A stretch of DNA of 6,931 nucleotides from Tissierellaceae bacterium (lineage in GTDB: Bacteria; Bacillota; Clostridia; Tissierellales; Tissierellaceae): NCBI GenBank assembly GCA_029264075.1, contig JARICQ010000011.1, positions 1-6,931 of the forward strand, read 5' to 3'. Of the stretch, positions 4,893-6,931 are shown piece after piece; position 1 is the first letter of the stretch; each line of letters opens with the position of its first letter. Both the position numbers and the translations under genes were made by a program. The notes below the pieces were generated by a model. The model had not been told where the DNA came from and did no database searches. It saw only the letters and a program-made list of their open reading frames with translations.

Positions 4893-5631
4893 AGTTTTTC
4901 TTTATCCATCTAGTCCTTCCAAGTGAATGTACTTCTCCATCAAAGTCACTTATCATATGCTTGAAATTTAATATTCCATCTTCTCTAGTCTCAAGTTCAA
5001 AGCCTGTAGATATTGTATCTCCATACCTTACCTCTTTTTTGTATATGATTTCAAAATAAGACAATTTATAATCATCATAGATTTCGTCTGGCATAGATTC
5101 AATCATCCAAGATAGATATTTTGTGTTATTCACGTGATTATTGTAGTCTATATCGCTTCTTCTAACCTTGAACTTACTAAATTCATTTATATCTAAAGGA
5201 TCTTTAAAATCATAGAAATTTTTGAAATTAGGCTCATCCAAGCCATATATATTTTCTGAGTATTCACTTGGAATTCTTACAGGTCTTTTCTTGTCCATGT
5301 CAATACATAGCCAAACTGTAGATGCCTTAGCTAATATTCTTTTATCTTTATCTAAAAGAGCAAACTCCCTAAAGGCATAGAACCTATCAAACTTAGATAC
5401 CCAGGTCCTTGCATAAACATCTTCCTTGACTCTTGGATATTCAATTATCTCAACCTTCCACCTATATAACATCCATCCAAAATTAAATTTTATGTCTTTT
5501 TCAGTTACTAGCTTTTCTGTTTCTTCACTAGAAGCCTCACCAAAGTACTTAAGTATATTTTCAGCCCTGATATTTCCATTTGCATCTCCATCGTAAAAGG
5601 GTATATTTATTTCTTTTGTATATTTATTCAT
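4891..5631 (-). CDS. Acyl-ACP thioesterase (FatA/FatB-like, double hotdog)
   Basis: Hydrolyses acyl-ACP to free fatty acid and ACP in the cytoplasm, ending chain growth in fatty acid synthesis. It has 246 residues, typical for bacterial members. The N-terminal hotdog covers about residues 1-125 (IPFYDGDANGNIRAENILKY; WKVEIIEYPRVKEDVYARTW) and the second about 150-246. The second carries VRRSDIDYNNHVNNTKYLSW, matching the plant motif DxDxNxHVNNxxY, with D162, N164 and H166 as likely catalytic residues and E178 following in WMIESMP. Chain-length preference cannot be read. The ATG has AAGGAG 8 nt upstream, and the gene starts 15 nt after the dinB stop, so the two are probably cotranscribed. The TAA stop lies inside the terminator tract. 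Confidence 0.92.
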   Translation of the reverse strand: MNKYTKEINIPFYDGDANGNIRAENILKYFGEASSEETEKLVTEKDIKFNFGWMLYRWKVEIIEYPRVKEDVYARTWVSKFDRFYAFREFALLDKDKRILAKASTVWLCIDMDKKRPVRIPSEYSENIYGLDEPNFKNFYDFKDPLDINEFSKFKVRRSDIDYNNHVNNTKYLSWMIESMPDEIYDDYKLSYFEIIYKKEVRYGDTISTGFELETREDGILNFKHMISDFDGEVHSLGRTRWIKKN

Positions 5632-5646
5632 TGTGACATCTCCTTT

Positions 5647-6732
5647 TTAGTCAAATAATGACAATTGTTTTAAATCTGAAGATATAAGGTTTGATGCGCT
5701 AAGGCCAATCAATCTAATTTTAAAAAGTATTTCTATTTCATCCAGTAAGACCCTTGCAATTTCAAATATATCGTCAAATGAGTTTATATGGGTAATCAAG
5801 GTTCTACTTCTAGTGTGAACTTTGAAATTTGAATCCTTAACCTTTAAGGTGATAGTTCTTCCATGTATATTTTTTTCCCTTAATTCATCTGACAAGTCTA
5901 GGGAAAATTCTCTTAAGTAATTTTCAAGCTTTTCCCTATCCTTTGTATCTTTTGTAAAAGTCCTCTCTATACCTAGCGATTTTCGAACCCTATTGGTAGT
6001 TAGCTCCCTGTGGTCTATACCCCTTATCCTGTCATATATCTCAATACCTGATTTACCTAAAAATTCCACTAAAAAATCTTTAGAGGCTTGGAGTAGGTCT
6101 TCTATGGTATATATTCCTATCTCCTCTAGTCTTTTGCAAGATTTCGGACCAAGGCCGTGAACCTTTTTTATAGATAGTGGCTTTAGTATATCTGGTATCA
6201 TGTCAGGACTGATTATCTTGATACCAGCGGGCTTATTCCAATCAGATGCAAGTTTTGCAAGGAATTTGTTGTATGATATGCCAACTGACATTGTGAGTCC
6301 TGTTTTTTCAAAAACTGCCCCTTTAATTTCATCTGCAATATCTAAAGGATCCTTATCTATATCTGATATATCCAAATAAGCCTCATCTATAGATACCTTT
6401 TCTATCAAGGATGTATGTTCAGATAATATATCAAATACCCTTTTTGAAACCTCTTGATAGCGTTTCATCCTACCCGGCACATAGCAAGCATGGGGACATT
6501 TCTTTTTAGCTATAAACATGGGCATAGCTGAATGAACTCCAAATTTCCTTGCCTGATAATTTGCAGTAGTAACTACACCATGGTTGCTAGAACCACCAAC
6601 AATAACTGGCAGGCCCTTTAGTTTGGGATTGTCCTGTTCTTCAACTGAAGCATAAAAAGCATCCATGTCTACGTGTATAATATTTAATTGGTCTTCTCTT
6701 TCAAGATATTTTGAATTAGATATTTTTTTCAC
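5647..6732 (-). CDS. dinB: DNA polymerase IV (Y-family translesion polymerase)
   Basis: Error-prone, non-processive polymerase that copies past damaged template bases. It has 361 residues against 351 in E. coli. The palm motifs are HVDMDAFYASVE (D22, D24; Y27 is the steric-gate position) and SIDEAYLD (D116, E117), giving the three metal-binding acidic residues. TTANYQARKFGVHSAMP (55-71) is the conserved finger region. A helix-hairpin-helix-like segment is at about 188-213 (VHGLGPKSCKRLEEIGI). The little-finger domain follows. The protein ends QLSLFD (356-361), a textbook sliding-clamp-binding motif, so it is intact. The start called is GTG at 6732-6730, the first start codon after an in-frame TAG. 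Its ribosome binding site is unclear because AGGTGA overlaps the GTG. No LexA-type GAAC-N4-GTTC box is visible upstream. Confidence 0.95.
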   Translation of the reverse strand: MKKISNSKYLEREDQLNIIHVDMDAFYASVEEQDNPKLKGLPVIVGGSSNHGVVTTANYQARKFGVHSAMPMFIAKKKCPHACYVPGRMKRYQEVSKRVFDILSEHTSLIEKVSIDEAYLDISDIDKDPLDIADEIKGAVFEKTGLTMSVGISYNKFLAKLASDWNKPAGIKIISPDMIPDILKPLSIKKVHGLGPKSCKRLEEIGIYTIEDLLQASKDFLVEFLGKSGIEIYDRIRGIDHRELTTNRVRKSLGIERTFTKDTKDREKLENYLREFSLDLSDELREKNIHGRTITLKVKDSNFKVHTRSRTLITHINSFDDIFEIARVLLDEIEILFKIRLIGLSASNLISSDLKQLSLFD

Positions 6733-6754
6733 CTCATTCTACTGGTCACTATAT

Positions 6755-6783
6755 ATTTTATCATATTTGCATATTTTTTTCTA
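6755..6783 (-). promoter_or_regulatory. Candidate dinB promoter with extended -10
   Basis: The minus strand has TAGAAA (6783-6778), a 17-bp spacer ending in TGA, then TAAAAT (6760-6755). The TGn supports an extended -10. The start would be near 6748, leaving a leader of about 15 nt before the GTG. TATGAT nearby is an alternative -10. Confidence 0.4.
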
Positions 6784-6833
6784 TTTGATCATCACTAGCA
6801 AAGTAAATAATTTTATCAGATTCTAGTTTTATG

Positions 6834-6862
6834 TTGAATTAATGGTGGTTTTAGGGTATATT
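6834..6862 (+). promoter_or_regulatory. Promoter of the gene at the right edge
   Basis: TTGAAT (6834-6839), a 17-bp spacer and TATATT (6857-6862) match consensus at four and five of six bases with ideal spacing. Transcription would begin near 6869, about 33 nt before the ATG at 6903. Confidence 0.6.
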
Positions 6863-6902
6863 AAATAATAATACAAACTTTATTTAAAAAGGAGAATCGT
6901 AC

Positions 6903-6931
6903 ATGAGTAAATATCTTATACTTTATAGACA
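6903..6931 (+). CDS. Start of an unidentified gene, cut by the window edge
   Basis: ATG at 6903 follows AAAAAGGAG with 8 nt spacing and a good promoter, so this is a real gene start. Only nine codons are complete, reading MSKYLILYR. KYLILYR near an N-terminus recalls YCII-related small proteins, but nine residues are far too few to assign a family. It is divergent from dinB. Confidence 0.7.

Noticed and set aside
6733..6902. LexA/SOS box in the dinB and right-edge gene intergenic region
   Set aside because: No GAAC-N4-GTTC-like palindrome is present.
1..6931. CRISPR array, tRNA, rRNA, insertion sequence or riboswitch
   Set aside because: No regularly spaced repeats, cloverleaf, transposase-like frame with inverted ends, or recognisable aptamer core was seen.

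Overview
The window is AT-rich and densely coded. It has strong GGAGG-type ribosome binding sites, several TTG/GTG starts and A/T-rich intrinsic terminators. Together with an Na+-NQR-type operon, methylglyoxal synthase, a small cold-shock protein and a bacterial FatA/FatB-like acyl-ACP thioesterase, this suggests a low-GC anaerobic Firmicute of the Clostridia/Tissierellia kind. The genus cannot be fixed from the sequence alone.

Layout. Positions 1-2194 (minus strand) hold nqrB, nqrC and nqrD, the last cut by the window edge. They are tightly coupled and encode membrane subunits of a sodium-pumping NADH dehydrogenase. No nqrA precedes nqrB; the next gene upstream is a parvulin-type prolyl isomerase (2417-3163, minus) with its own terminator. 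Then come a cold-shock protein (3312-3509, minus) with a strong terminator and a long leader, and methylglyoxal synthase (3715-4161, minus). A divergent promoter region separates these from a single plus-strand gene (4318-4815). I read that gene as a shrunken, motif-less relative of CpaF/type II-IV secretion ATPases. A shared bidirectional terminator lies between it and a minus-strand pair, dinB (5647-6732) followed by an acyl-ACP thioesterase (4891-5631). At the right edge a new plus-strand gene begins at 6903 behind a good promoter.

How the parts relate. NqrB and NqrC carry the threonines expected to hold covalent FMN, and NqrD carries the two cysteines of the membrane Fe site, so the visible pump subunits look functional. 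The missing NqrA and the short NqrB are the oddities of that operon. Methylglyoxal synthase and the cold-shock protein are stress- or metabolism-linked genes on the same strand with no visible terminator between them, though each has its own candidate promoter. The dinB-thioesterase pair is probably one transcript.

The best candidate for something undescribed is the protein at 4318-4815. It seems to keep the outline of a secretion-ATPase C-terminal domain while Walker A, Walker B and the His box are all altered. It has a near-consensus promoter, a strong ribosome binding site and its own terminator.
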